Origin: Rhodovibrio salinarum DSM 9154
GTDB lineage: Bacteria > Pseudomonadota > Alphaproteobacteria > Kiloniellales > Rhodovibrionaceae
DNA length: 64,000 nucleotides
Assembly (NCBI RefSeq): GCF_000515255.1
Contig: NZ_KI911559.1
Coordinates: 530,149-594,148, forward strand
Direction: 5' to 3'
This document shows positions 36,923 to 46,680 of this stretch, piece after piece. Position 1 is the first letter of the stretch, and the number at the start of each line of letters is the position of its first letter. Made by a program: the position numbers and the translations under genes. A model generated the notes under the pieces. It saw nothing but the letters and a program-made list of their open reading frames with translations. It was not told the DNA's origin and searched no databases.

Positions 36923-39895
36923 TTAGCCCTTGGCGCGCCCGCTGCCCGCCTTCTGGCTGCCTTTGCCCGCGGTGCCGCTGCCGGGCTGGTTTTCCAGGAC
37001 CTCGCCCAGCTTCTGGCGCAGACGGCGCAGTTTCGCTTCGCTGTCCACCTTATCGCGCAGGGCTGTCTGGACGTAGAAAACGTCGACCACCCGCTCGCCG
37101 TAGGTCGAGATCTTGGCGGCGTGGATCATCAGGTCGGCTTTGGTGATCACCTGGGTCAGCTCGTACAGCAGACCGGGGCGGTCGCGGCCGTTGACCTCGA
37201 TCACCGTGTGTTTGGCGGAGATTGTGTTGTCGATCAGCACGCGCGGGGCGACCTTAAAGGCTTCGTAGCGGCTGGGCAGGCTGGAACGCTGCTTCTCCAA
37301 TTCCTGCATCGGCCGAATCCGTCCGGCCAGCGTGCGCTCGATCACGCTGGCGACGCGCGCCAGCTTGTCCGCGCGGTCGAACCGGCCGCCCTGGGTGTCG
37401 CGCACCCAGAAGGTGTCCAGCGCCATGCCGTTCTTCAGGGTGAAGATGCGCGCGGCGGTGATGCTGGCGCCCGCCACCGCGAGCGCGCCCGAAATGCGCG
37501 AGAACAGCCCCGGGTGGTCGGCGGTGTAGACGGTGATCTCGGTGACCCCGCGGTAGTCGTCGATCCGCGTGTCGACGGTGAGCGCGCGCGCTTCCCGCTC
37601 GGCGGTGCGGATCATGCGCGCGTGGCGCTCGTGCGTGTCGCTGTCGCAGGACAGCCAGTACGACGGGTAGCCGCGGTCCAGGTGCGTCTGAACCTCCGCC
37701 TGGGTCCAATCGGGCAGGCGCTGGACCAGCTCATCCTTCGCCTTGGCGACGCGCCGGTCGCGCGCTTCCGCGTGAAAGCCGCCGGTGAGTTCGTCCTGGG
37801 TGTTCCAGTAGAGGTCGCGCAGCAGCGCCGCCTTCCAGCTGTTCCATACCCCCGGACCGACCGAGCGGATGTCGGCCACCGTCAGGCACAGGAGCAGGCG
37901 CAGCCGCTCGACCGATTGCACGGTCGCGGCGAAATCGCGGATCGTGCGCGGCTCCTCCAGATCCCGGCGGAAGGCGACCTTGGGCATGTCCAAATGGTGC
38001 AGCACCAGCCACTGCACCGTCTCGCTCTCCTCGGCGCTGAGGCCCAGGCGCGGGCACAGCTTGCGGGCGATCTCCGCGCCCTTCTGGCTGTGGTCCTCGG
38101 GCCGGCCCTTGGCGATGTCGTGCAGCAGCACCGCGACGTAGAGCGCCCGGCGGGAGAGCACCTTGTGCACCACCTCGCTGGCGATCGGCGTCTCCTCGGC
38201 CAGATCGCCGCGTTCGATTCGGGCCAGCACGCCGATCGCGAAGATGGTGTGTTCGTCCACCGTATAGTGGTGGTACATGTTGTATTGCATCTGCGCGACG
38301 ATCCGGCCGAAGTCGGGCAGGAAGCGGCCCAGCACGCCCGCCTCGTTCAGCCGCCGCAGCGTCGTCTCCGGATCGTGTTCGCTGGTCAGCATCTGCAGGA
38401 ACAGGCGGTTCGCCTCCGCGTCCTCGCGCAGCTTGCGGTCGATGAACTTCAGGTTCTGGGTGATCCAGCGCAGGGCACGGGGATGGATGTCCAGGCCGCG
38501 GCGCTGCGCGACCTCGAAGATCTTCAGAATACGGATCGGCTTGCGCTGGAACGATCCCGGCTCGGCGACCGACAGGCGCGTGCCCTCGACCTTGAAGCCC
38601 TCCAGCGTCTTGTTCCGGCCCAGGCCCGGCAGGCGCAGCAGGCGAGGGCGTTTGTGCTCCGCCTCCAGCTGCGCGCAGACGATCCGGGTCAGGTCGCCGA
38701 CGTCCTTGGCGACCAGGTAATAGTGCTTCATGAACCGCTCGACCGCCGCCTGGCCGGCGTGGTCGTGATAGCCCATCAGGGGCGCGATATCCTTCTGCAG
38801 GTCGAAGGTCAGGCGTTCTTCCGGCCGGGCGGTCTGGAAGTGCAGGTGGCAGCGCAGAGTCCAGAGGAACGCCTGCGCCTTGTCGAATCGCTTGGCCTCC
38901 GCGCGGGTGAACACGTTGCGGTCGACCAGTTGGGCGGCATTGGACACCTGGTAGACGTACTTGGTGATCCAGAACACGGTCGAGAGGTCGCGCAGGCCGC
39001 CCTTACCCTCCTTGATGTTGGGCTCCAGATGGTAGCGGCTGTCGCCCAGGCGCTTGTGCCGCTCGTCGCGCTCGGCGAGCTTGGCCTCGATGAACTCGGC
39101 GGCCGTCTTGGCCTGGATGTCGTCGGCGTAACGTTGGGTTAGCTCGTCGAACAGCGTGCGGTCGCCCCACAGCAGCCGGCTTTCCAGCAGGTTGGTGCGC
39201 ACCGTGATGTCGCTCTTCGCCATGCGCAGGCAGTCGTCGACGCTGCGCGTGGCGTGGCCGACCTTGAAGCCGAGGTCCCAGAGGAAATACAGCACCTCCT
39301 CGACGACCTGCTCGGTGTGCGGCGTCATCTTCCAGGGCAGCAGGAACAGCAGGTCGATGTCGCTGTGCGGCGCGAGCTCGCCGCGGCCGTAGCCGCCCAC
39401 CGCGGCCAGGCAGATCTTCTCCCCGGCCGAGGGGTTGGCGAGCGGGTGCAGGCGCTGGGTGACGTGTCCCAGGATCGCGCCGATCAGCTCGTCCGCCAGG
39501 TAGCAGGTCGCCCGCATGACCGCCCGGCCGGTCGCGTTGTCTTCGTAAAAGCGGCGATGGATTTCGGTGCGTCCGGCCTGCAGGTGCGCCTTGAGCGTCT
39601 GCAGCACCTGCGCGCGGGTTGCGGGATCGTTCGACCCCTCGGCGGCGTTCTGGGCTTCTTCCGGCGGGACCGGCGACCCGGCGATTTCGGTCAGGGCCGC
39701 TTCCAGCGCCGCGCGGTCGAGCACCTCGGCGCGCTCGGGGATGTCGTGGGCGGTCGGCGGTTCCAGCAGGTGCCGGGCTGATTCCGCGCCGCTGGGGGCG
39801 GGGTCGACCCCCGGCACCGGGCGCGTTGATGCCAGCCCGGCCGGGGTCTCGATGTCCGGTTCGGGCGTACGGTGGGGCGCGGAGCTGTTCGCCAA
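36923..39895 (-). CDS. glnD: [Protein-PII] uridylyltransferase / uridylyl-removing enzyme GlnD
   Basis: 990 residues. Domains in order: nucleotidyltransferase with VGGYGRGELAPHSDIDLLFL (about 165), the GlnD linker, an HD hydrolase domain with VLLHDIAKG (about 588), and two ACT domains (ITVYTADHPGLFSRISGAL near 783 and VIEVNGRDRPGLLYEL near 896). It uridylylates PII when glutamine is low and removes UMP when it is high. I propose a TTG start, with GAGGA six bases upstream. The frame is open to a GTG at 40027, but that adds 44 residues of low-complexity sequence without a ribosome binding site. Confidence 0.94.
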   Translation of the reverse strand: MANSSAPHRTPEPDIETPAGLASTRPVPGVDPAPSGAESARHLLEPPTAHDIPERAEVLDRAALEAALTEIAGSPVPPEEAQNAAEGSNDPATRAQVLQTLKAHLQAGRTEIHRRFYEDNATGRAVMRATCYLADELIGAILGHVTQRLHPLANPSAGEKICLAAVGGYGRGELAPHSDIDLLFLLPWKMTPHTEQVVEEVLYFLWDLGFKVGHATRSVDDCLRMAKSDITVRTNLLESRLLWGDRTLFDELTQRYADDIQAKTAAEFIEAKLAERDERHKRLGDSRYHLEPNIKEGKGGLRDLSTVFWITKYVYQVSNAAQLVDRNVFTRAEAKRFDKAQAFLWTLRCHLHFQTARPEERLTFDLQKDIAPLMGYHDHAGQAAVERFMKHYYLVAKDVGDLTRIVCAQLEAEHKRPRLLRLPGLGRNKTLEGFKVEGTRLSVAEPGSFQRKPIRILKIFEVAQRRGLDIHPRALRWITQNLKFIDRKLREDAEANRLFLQMLTSEHDPETTLRRLNEAGVLGRFLPDFGRIVAQMQYNMYHHYTVDEHTIFAIGVLARIERGDLAEETPIASEVVHKVLSRRALYVAVLLHDIAKGRPEDHSQKGAEIARKLCPRLGLSAEESETVQWLVLHHLDMPKVAFRRDLEEPRTIRDFAATVQSVERLRLLLCLTVADIRSVGPGVWNSWKAALLRDLYWNTQDELTGGFHAEARDRRVAKAKDELVQRLPDWTQAEVQTHLDRGYPSYWLSCDSDTHERHARMIRTAEREARALTVDTRIDDYRGVTEITVYTADHPGLFSRISGALAVAGASITAARIFTLKNGMALDTFWVRDTQGGRFDRADKLARVASVIERTLAGRIRPMQELEKQRSSLPSRYEAFKVAPRVLIDNTISAKHTVIEVNGRDRPGLLYELTQVITKADLMIHAAKISTYGERVVDVFYVQTALRDKVDSEAKLRRLRQKLGEVLENQPGSGTAGKGSQKAGSGRAKG

Positions 39896-40047
39896 GGCGG
39901 GTCCTCGTCGGCTGTCTTGTGGGGGCAGTATCGCACGCCGTGCGGGTGCGGTCGAACCGGACCGCGGCGCGACAGCTTGTACCGCGTTTCGTTGTATCGG
40001 TTCCCGGTTCACGACCCGTTGACGCACCGCAGCATGGATGAAATATA

Positions 40048-40063
40048 TAGACCGGTCAGTCTA
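40048..40063. promoter_or_regulatory. TetR-type operator between glnD and the TetR gene
   Basis: TAGACCGGTCAGTCTA is a palindrome (TAGAC...GTCTA around the core GACCGGTC) overlapping a TATATA that could be a -10 element. It lies about 15 bases before the tetR start, the usual place for an autoregulatory TetR operator. Binding by the adjacent regulator is inferred. Confidence 0.7.
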
Positions 40064-40078
40064 ATTTGAGAGGGCGAG

Positions 40079-40702
40079 ATGGCGACGGCGAAACGCGACC
40101 TGCTGCTGGAGACGGCCGAGCGGCTGTTCTACGCCGAGGGCTTCCACGCCACCGGCATCGACCGGATCGTGCAGGCCGCCGGCGTGGTGCGGATGACGCT
40201 GTACAACCACTTCCCGTCCAAGCAGGCGCTGGTGGCGGCCGTGCTGGCGCGCCGCCACGCCCGCTTCATGGCGGCGGTCGACACCGCCGTGGAGAACGCC
40301 TCGGCCGGGCAGGCGACCTGGGCGCTGGTCGATGCGCACGGCGACTGGCTGCGCACGGTCGGTCAGCACGGCTGCATCCTGATGAAGGCGCTGGGCGAGT
40401 TCACTGAGCACGCCCCGGAGATCCGGGAGCAGGCGGTCGCGGCCAAGCAGGACCTGCACCGGCGCTTGCGCGACGCGCTCGCCCGCGACGGCTACCTGGA
40501 CAACGGGGACGCAGATGACGGGGACGCAGATGACGGGGCCCCAGAGGACGGGGACCTGACCACGCGCCTGTTCCTGGTGCTCGAAGGCGCGAACGCCGGC
40601 GTGCCGGTGTTCGGCGCCGAGGCGACGATACGGCACGCCCGCGCGAGCATTCACGCGCTGTTGAGCGCTGCGTCCACTCAAGATCAAACGGAGGTCCGAT
40701 GA
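40079..40702 (+). CDS. TetR/AcrR-family transcriptional regulator
   Basis: 207 residues. The N-terminal HTH is typical: LLLETAERLFYAEGFHATGIDRIVQAAGV then MTLYNHFPSKQALVAAV. The ligand-binding C-terminal domain is variable. Between about residues 142 and 157 is an acidic repeat (GDADDGDADDGAPED) made by a 15-base tandem repeat at 40505-40534 with a degenerate third copy. GAGAGGGCGAG precedes the ATG. The last four bases overlap the MFS gene, so it very likely represses its own operon and that exporter. Confidence 0.93.
   Translation: MATAKRDLLLETAERLFYAEGFHATGIDRIVQAAGVVRMTLYNHFPSKQALVAAVLARRHARFMAAVDTAVENASAGQATWALVDAHGDWLRTVGQHGCILMKALGEFTEHAPEIREQAVAAKQDLHRRLRDALARDGYLDNGDADDGDADDGAPEDGDLTTRLFLVLEGANAGVPVFGAEATIRHARASIHALLSAASTQDQTEVR
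40505..40549 (+). repeat. 15-base tandem repeat inside the TetR gene
   Basis: GGGGACGCAGATGAC occurs twice in tandem (40505-40519, 40520-40534) and a third, diverged copy follows. Being a multiple of three it keeps the frame and gives acidic GDADD repeats in the ligand-binding half of the regulator. It is in a surface-loop-like region and so may vary in copy number. Confidence 0.75.
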
Positions 40703-41868
40703 TCCGGCATCCCGCGCTTGCGATGGGGCTGCTCGGCAGCGGCCTGATCGCGGTGACTTACGGCCTGGCCCGGTTTGCGTTCGGGCTGTTCCTGCCGTCG
40801 ATGCGTGAGGACATGGCGATCGCTCCCGAGCTTGCGGGCGTGATCGGCGCGATCCCGTTCGCCAGCTTCGTGATCGCAATCCTGCTGGGCCCGCCGCTGG
40901 TCCGGCAGGTCGGCGCGAAGCTGGGCGGCGTCACGGCGATCACGCTTGCCACGCTTGGCTTGGGCGCGATCGCGACCGCGCCTGACCCGTGGATGCTGGC
41001 GCTCGGCGTGGCGGTCTGCGGTGTCGCCACCGGGCTGTCGACGCCCGCGATGGCGGCGGCGGTGCACCGCGTGGTGCCCAAGATGCAGCGCGGCCGGGTC
41101 AACGCCGCCGTCAACGCCGGCACCAGCATCGGCGTCGCGCTCGCGGCCCCGGCGGTGGTGCTGTTCGCCGACGCCTGGCGGCCGGCCTATTTCGGCTTCG
41201 CCGGCGTGGCTGCGCTTGGCGTGCTGGCGGCGGCGCTGTTCCTGCCCGCCCATGCCAAGCCGGCACAGGGCGCGGCCGACACCCCGGGCCCGACCCGCCG
41301 GCAATGGGCCGACATGACCCGCCTGTCGAGCCTGGCCGCCGCGACCGGCTTCGTCAGTGCGCTCTACTGGGTGTTCGCGCCCGATTTCGCGGTGCAGGCA
41401 GGCGGGCTCGCCGCGCGCGACAGTGCCTGGATGTGGCTCGCCGTCGGCATCGGCGGGCTCGCCGGCGGCGCGGCGGGCGACCTGATCGCCAAGCATGGGC
41501 CGGCCAGCAGCCACGCCTTCGTCACCGCCGTGATGGCCGCGTCGCTGACGCTGCTCGCCGCCGATCCCGGGCAGCTCGCGCTCGCGCTGTTCTCCGCGGC
41601 GGCGTTCGGCGCGGCCTACATGACGCTGACCGGGATTTACCTGGTCGGCGGCACCGAGATCATGCCCGACCACCCGGCGCTCGGCTCGGTGATGCCGTTC
41701 CTGGCGGTCGCCGCCGGGCAGGTGCTGGGCTCCTCCGCCAGCGGCTGGATGATCGCCCAGGCCGGCCACGGCACCGCCTTCGGCAGCTTCGCCGCTCTCG
41801 GCCTCGGCGTGTCGCTGGTCTCCCTCTGGCTCACCCGCACGGGTCAGGCGGCGACGGAAGAAGGCTAG
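40699..41868 (+). CDS. MFS transporter (YbfB/AraJ-like)
   Basis: 389 residues with about twelve membrane helices. The MFS loop between helices 2 and 3 reads GPPLVRQVGAKLGG. The start LGSGLIAVTYGLARFAFGLF resembles YbfB/AraJ-type permeases. It overlaps the TetR gene by four bases, a regulator-exporter pair. The substrate, probably a small toxic or waste molecule, cannot be told. Confidence 0.88.
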   Translation: MIRHPALAMGLLGSGLIAVTYGLARFAFGLFLPSMREDMAIAPELAGVIGAIPFASFVIAILLGPPLVRQVGAKLGGVTAITLATLGLGAIATAPDPWMLALGVAVCGVATGLSTPAMAAAVHRVVPKMQRGRVNAAVNAGTSIGVALAAPAVVLFADAWRPAYFGFAGVAALGVLAAALFLPAHAKPAQGAADTPGPTRRQWADMTRLSSLAAATGFVSALYWVFAPDFAVQAGGLAARDSAWMWLAVGIGGLAGGAAGDLIAKHGPASSHAFVTAVMAASLTLLAADPGQLALALFSAAAFGAAYMTLTGIYLVGGTEIMPDHPALGSVMPFLAVAAGQVLGSSASGWMIAQAGHGTAFGSFAALGLGVSLVSLWLTRTGQAATEEG

Positions 41869-41882
41869 CCGCCGCGCGGCCG

Positions 41883-42698
41883 TTAGATTTCCTCGCGCAC
41901 CTGCGCGTAGGTCAGCGCGGTGAAGATGCCCGTGCCGCCAAGCACGTTGCCCGCGAAAGCCGGAACAATCCCGCCGAAGACCGCGGGCGCGATCCCGAGC
42001 TCGCCCTTCACGACGAGCAAGAACAGCTCGGTCGACCCGGCGACGACGTGCGACATGCCGCCAAGCCCGATGATGTAGGTGATGATCACGATCATCAGAA
42101 CCTCGCCGGCGCTTTCCATGCGCGGCAAGATCCAGACCAGGGCGGCGATCAGGAAGCCCGCTGGAATGCCCCAGGCGAAATGCTCAAACGCGGTCGACTC
42201 GGCATAGTGGCGCGAGATCGACAAGATGCCCTCGAAACGCGCCTCCGGCAGGATGTGCCCATGCACGAGCACCAGCGCCGCGGCGAGGCAGCCGACGAGG
42301 TTGGCGGCGAAGACGATGCCCCAGAGCTGCAGGGTATGCACGAAGTTGGCGCGCGTCGGGGCAAAGAACAGCGGCAGGATCGGCGTGATCGTGTTCTCGG
42401 TGAACAGCTGCATCCGACCGAGGATGACGATCAGGAACCCCACCGTGTAGCCGAGGTTTGTGAGGCCTGGGGCCCAGTCGGCGTGGGGCAGGATCGATGC
42501 CAGAAAGCCCTTGGAGAGCACCGAGGTGCTGATCGCCAGTCCAGCCGCGACGCCAGACCACCAGAGCGCGCTCTTGGGCCGTGAAAGCTCATGCTCCCCC
42601 TCGCGGCGGATTGCCTCGAATATGACCGACGTGGGAACGCTCGCATATTCGTCGGCCTGCTTCTGCTCATCGCGGTCGAGACCGGCTTGTTTAGACAT
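41883..42698 (-). CDS. Formate/nitrite transporter-family protein (YfdC-like)
   Basis: 271 residues with six or more membrane helices. FNT-type segments are visible: the first helix pair WWSGVAAGLAISTSVLSKGFL, RMQLFTENTITPILPLF (the FTENT form occurs in the YfdC subgroup, where classical FocA has different pore residues), and HVVAGSTELFLLVVKGE. Substrate is uncertain. I chose the ATG giving MSKQAGLDRDEQKQ. It converges with the MFS gene. Confidence 0.88.
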   Translation of the reverse strand: MSKQAGLDRDEQKQADEYASVPTSVIFEAIRREGEHELSRPKSALWWSGVAAGLAISTSVLSKGFLASILPHADWAPGLTNLGYTVGFLIVILGRMQLFTENTITPILPLFFAPTRANFVHTLQLWGIVFAANLVGCLAAALVLVHGHILPEARFEGILSISRHYAESTAFEHFAWGIPAGFLIAALVWILPRMESAGEVLMIVIITYIIGLGGMSHVVAGSTELFLLVVKGELGIAPAVFGGIVPAFAGNVLGGTGIFTALTYAQVREEI

Positions 42699-42778
42699 AT
42701 TTCGTCTTCCACGGCGCTCCGGACTCGACATCCTGGGAAAGCAGATTTCCGGTCGATAGCCGGGCTAAGGTGATGCAC

Positions 42779-43558
42779 TCATGCCACTGTGCTGCCCGCT
42801 GTCTCGATCTGCAGCTGCTCTCCGCAATGCTTGCAGTGGATCGCATCCGGTTCGTGCCGGTTAAGGCCGCATTCCGAACACTTATACCGGATTTTGGATG
42901 GCTGAAACATGGCGCGCGCGAGTTGTACGAAGAGCGCCACACCCACGACCATGATGAATACGGACAAGAGCTTGCCGCCCGCCGTCGTCATTGTGATGTC
43001 GCCAAAGCCCGTGGTCGTCAGGGTCGCCACGGTGAAATACAGCGCGTCGATATAGCCTGCAAAGCCGGCCTGTTCATCGAAGGCCAGTACGAAGACAAAC
43101 GATGTGGTCACGAAGATGAAGACGAACAGGTTGATCGCGGCGAGGATCGCATCCTCGTGTCGACGGAAGAACACGCTTTCGCGGCGAAGATCGCGGAGCA
43201 GATGATAGGCGTGAATCAGCCGCAGGCCCCGCAGCACGCGCAAGAAGGCTAGGTTTTCGGTGAGAAGCGGCGCAAGCAGCAAGGATCCCACAACGAGCAA
43301 ATCTGCCAGCGTGTGGATACGCGCAAGCTCCCTCCGAAGGTTATCGGAGATCCAGAACCGTGCCACGAGATCGAACAGGATCAGGATGCCCAGCACGGTG
43401 TTCGTTACGGCCGTGACCTGCGTCGTGGGCAGCGCCGCGGTAGCAATGAAATACACAATGGTCAGCGCGTCGAAGACCACCAGTCCATAGCGGAACCGCC
43501 GGGCGCGCTGGCTTTGCCCGGTGTAAAGCAGTCTGATCGTTCGTTTCAGTTCTTTCAT
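42779..43558 (-). CDS. Voltage-gated-type K+ channel with C-terminal zinc ribbon
   Basis: 259 residues. Six membrane helices: S1-S4 with the Arg-rich S4 FLRVLRGLRLIHAYHLLRDL, then a pore region with filter TLTTTGFGDI (TGFGD in place of TVGYG) and the last helix SVFIMVVGVALFVQLAR. The C-terminus carries a zinc ribbon, YKCSECGLNRHEPDAIHCKHCGEQ (Cys-x2-Cys, Cys-x2-Cys). Channel type is a strong inference; ion preference is not certain because of the altered filter. The roughly 80 bases between it and the FNT gene hold no clear terminator. Confidence 0.88.
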   Translation of the reverse strand: MKELKRTIRLLYTGQSQRARRFRYGLVVFDALTIVYFIATAALPTTQVTAVTNTVLGILILFDLVARFWISDNLRRELARIHTLADLLVVGSLLLAPLLTENLAFLRVLRGLRLIHAYHLLRDLRRESVFFRRHEDAILAAINLFVFIFVTTSFVFVLAFDEQAGFAGYIDALYFTVATLTTTGFGDITMTTAGGKLLSVFIMVVGVALFVQLARAMFQPSKIRYKCSECGLNRHEPDAIHCKHCGEQLQIETAGSTVA

Positions 43559-43743
43559 CAGGGGGCTCGATCAATCCGGCTGGACGGCCTGTTCTCGTGG
43601 TGTATCCGGTTAGCTGCGCGCCAAACCCAATCTCTTTTAACTGGGCCACTCATGGCCCAACCCTGCCAGCAACTCTTGCGGCCGAAGCGTCCGGCATAGC
43701 CTCCCCAAGCTACCAACCAGGCGGTGCGCTTATCGCCGCCTCG

Positions 43744-46482
43744 CTACGACCCGTCCGCCAGCCCCCGCAACTCATACAGCAGTTCCAACGCCTGCTTCGG
43801 CGTCAGCTCGTCCGGGTTCACCGCCGCCAGCCGCGTCTCCATCGCGCTCGGTCCCTGCGCCTCGGCCTTCTCCGGCTGCGGCTTCTCCGCCATCGCGGCG
43901 AACAGGGGCAGGTCGTCGGCGAGGCGTTGCAGAGTGCCGGCCTGTTCGCCCTTTTCCAGCGTCTCCAGCACTTCTTCCGCGCGCCGGATCGCGGCGTCGG
44001 GCAGGCCGGCCAGGCGGGCGACGTGGATGCCGTAGGAGCGGTCGGCCGCGCCGGGGGCGACCGCGTGCAGGAACACCACCTCGCCCTGCCATTCCTTGAC
44101 CCGCATGGTGTGGCAGGCGAGCGCGCTCAGACGGCCCTGCAGGCTGGTCAGCTCATGGTAGTGGGTGGCGAATAGGCCCCGGCAGCGGTTCATGTCGTGC
44201 AGATGCTCGACGCAGGCCCAGGCGAGGGAGAGTCCGTCGAAGGTGGCGGTGCCGCGGCCGATCTCGTCCAGGATCACGAGCGCGCGCGGGCCGGCCTGGT
44301 TCAGGATCGCCGCCGCCTCGACCATCTCGACCATGAAGGTGGAACGCCCGCGCGCAAGGTCGTCCGCCGCGCCGACGCGCGAGAACAGCCGGTCGACCAC
44401 GCCCAGTTCCGCCCGCTCGGCGGGGACGAAGCTGCCCATCTGCGCCAAGACCGCGATCAACGCGTTCTGCCGCAGGAAGGTCGACTTGCCGGCCATGTTC
44501 GGCCCGGTCACCAGCCACAGTCGGCTGTCGTCCGAGAGGTCGCAGTCGTTGGCGACGAACGGACCCTCGTCCTCCTTCTTGAGCGCCGCCTCGACGACCG
44601 GGTGGCGGCCCTGCGCGACCGCGAAGCGGGTGTCGTCGGTTACCTTCGGCCGGGTCCAGCGTTGCTCGGCGGCGAGTTCGGCGAGCGCGCTGGCGACGTC
44701 GATCTCCGCCAGGGCGCGGGCGGCGCGGTCGATCTCGCGCGCCTGCGCGGTCGCGCTTGCGACCAGCTCCTGGAATAGCTGCTGCTCGATCGCGAGCGCC
44801 CGGTCGCCGGCCTTGGCGATCCGCTGTTCCAGGTCAGCCAGCTCGGTCGTGGTGTAGCGCACCGCGCTCGCCAGCGTCTGGCGGTGGATGAGTGGGCCGT
44901 CGGCCGGCAACTGCTCCGCCTGCCTGGGCGTCACCTCGACGTAGTAGCCGAGCACCTGATTGTGCCGGATCTTGAGCGCATGGACGCCGGTTTGTTGCTG
45001 ATAGGTCGCCTGCAGGTTGGCGATCAGCCGGCGGCTCTCGTCGCGCAGCCGGCGTTGCTCGTCCAGCTCCGGGGCGAAGCCTTCGGCGATCACGCCGCCG
45101 TCGCGCGCCAGGGTGGGCAGGTCGGGGGCGAGCGCCTGGCTCAAGCGGTCGGTCAGCGCGCCGTGGTCGCCCAGCTCCTCGGCCGCGCGGGTCAGCAGTT
45201 CGGGGGCGGCGGCGACGCCGTCCGCCGCGCGCTCGAACGCCTGGGCAAGCACGCCGCGCAGGCCGGCCGCCTGGCCCAGGCCGTCGCGCAGGGCGGCGAG
45301 GTCGCGCGGACCGCCGCGCCCGACCGTGAGGCGGGAGAGCGCGCGCTCCACGTCCGGCGTGTGCTTCAGGCGCTGGCGCAGCTCGTCGCGCGTCGTCTCG
45401 TCGGTGCTGAGCGCCTGCACGCCGTCCAGCCGGCGGGCGATCTCCGCCGTGTCGGTCAGGGGCGCGGACAGGCGCTGGGCCAGCAGGCGCGCGCCCGGGC
45501 CGGTCACTGTGCGGTCGATCGTCGCCAGCAGCGTGCCCTGCCGCCCGCCGGAGAGCGCGTGGGTCAGCTCCAGGTTGCGCCGGGTCGCCTGGTCGATCTC
45601 CATCACCGCGCCCTGGGCGAGGCGCCGGGGCGGGCGCAGGTAGGGCAGGGCGCCCTTCTGGGTCAGGGCGACATAGTCGACCAGCGCGCCGGCGGCCGCC
45701 GTCTCCGCCCGGGTGAAGGCGCCGAAGGCTTCCAGCGCCTGCACCTCGAACGCTTCTTCCAGGCGCTTGCGGGCGTTCTGGCTGTCGAACCGGCTGCCCG
45801 GCAGTGGGGTCAGCAGTGCCTGCCAGGGCTTCAGCGCGTCCTTGATCTCCGCGCGTGCCAGCAGCCGTTCGGAAACCAGCAGCTCGCCGGGGTTCAGGCG
45901 CGCCAGCGCCGCCGGCAGGCCGTCCGCGTCGGCCGGCTGGGCCTGCAGGTCGCCGGTCGAGACGTCGACCCAGGCGAGGCCGAGCGTGCCGCCGACCTCC
46001 GCCACCGCCGTCAGGTAGTTGTGCCGGCGGGCGTCGAGCAGTTCGTCCTCGGTCAGGGTGCCGGGGGTGACCAGGCGGACCACCTCCCGCTTGACCAGCG
46101 CCTTGTGACCGCCGCGTTTCTTGGCGGTTGCCGGGTCCTCCATCTGCTCGCAGATCGCGACCTTGAAGCCCTCCCGGATCAGGCGGGACAGGTAAGCCTC
46201 GGCGGCGTGCACCGGCACGCCCGCCATCGGAATTTCCTCGCCCTTGTGCTGGCCGCGGCGGGTCAGGGTGATGTCGAGCGCCGCGGCGGCCTGCCGGGCG
46301 TCGTCGAAGAACAGCTCGTAGAAGTCGCCCATCCGGTAGAACAGCAGACAGTCCGGATGCTGGTGCTTGACCTCCAGGTACTGCGCCATCATCGGCGTGG
46401 CCGAGGACGGGCTGCTGGTGGCCTGCGACGTTTCGGCCGGGGCGACCGGCTGGGTCTCGGGAGCGGCGCTGCGGTCGGACAA
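43744..46482 (-). CDS. mutS: DNA mismatch repair protein MutS
   Basis: 912 residues. The mismatch-recognition domain has the Phe-x-Glu motif in [14 protein letters not shown]. Then come the connector, lever and clamp domains, the Walker [14 protein letters not shown] (near 660), [15 protein letters not shown] (Walker B, near 735) and LFATHYHEL. It finds mismatches and starts repair. No ATG precedes the conserved start: I propose a TTG just before [11 protein letters not shown], with another TTG 25 codons upstream. In many alphaproteobacteria glnD lies beside mutS; here four other genes separate them. Confidence 0.95.
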   Translation of the reverse strand: MSDRSAAPETQPVAPAETSQATSSPSSATPMMAQYLEVKHQHPDCLLFYRMGDFYELFFDDARQAAAALDITLTRRGQHKGEEIPMAGVPVHAAEAYLSRLIREGFKVAICEQMEDPATAKKRGGHKALVKREVVRLVTPGTLTEDELLDARRHNYLTAVAEVGGTLGLAWVDVSTGDLQAQPADADGLPAALARLNPGELLVSERLLARAEIKDALKPWQALLTPLPGSRFDSQNARKRLEEAFEVQALEAFGAFTRAETAAAGALVDYVALTQKGALPYLRPPRRLAQGAVMEIDQATRRNLELTHALSGGRQGTLLATIDRTVTGPGARLLAQRLSAPLTDTAEIARRLDGVQALSTDETTRDELRQRLKHTPDVERALSRLTVGRGGPRDLAALRDGLGQAAGLRGVLAQAFERAADGVAAAPELLTRAAEELGDHGALTDRLSQALAPDLPTLARDGGVIAEGFAPELDEQRRLRDESRRLIANLQATYQQQTGVHALKIRHNQVLGYYVEVTPRQAEQLPADGPLIHRQTLASAVRYTTTELADLEQRIAKAGDRALAIEQQLFQELVASATAQAREIDRAARALAEIDVASALAELAAEQRWTRPKVTDDTRFAVAQGRHPVVEAALKKEDEGPFVANDCDLSDDSRLWLVTGPNMAGKSTFLRQNALIAVLAQMGSFVPAERAELGVVDRLFSRVGAADDLARGRSTFMVEMVEAAAILNQAGPRALVILDEIGRGTATFDGLSLAWACVEHLHDMNRCRGLFATHYHELTSLQGRLSALACHTMRVKEWQGEVVFLHAVAPGAADRSYGIHVARLAGLPDAAIRRAEEVLETLEKGEQAGTLQRLADDLPLFAAMAEKPQPEKAEAQGPSAMETRLAAVNPDELTPKQALELLYELRGLADGS

Positions 46483-46680
46483 GGCGATTCCGGGGCGGGG
46501 TTTCGGATGGCGGGTGGTGGGCGCGCAATCTAGCACGCGGCGAAACGCCGGCGCCAAGGCCGCGCGCAGGTATCACCTGTGCGCACGGCCCCTGGTCAAG
46601 GCGCGGCGTAGCCGCTAAACACAAACCAGGACACCCCTGCAAGCCAGCCCGTTTCAGACAAGCAGCGGAAAGCGCGACCC

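Noticed and set aside
40000-40027. GTG start of glnD at 40027
   Set aside because: It adds low-complexity sequence with no ribosome binding site, while a TTG at 39895 has GAGGA six bases upstream.
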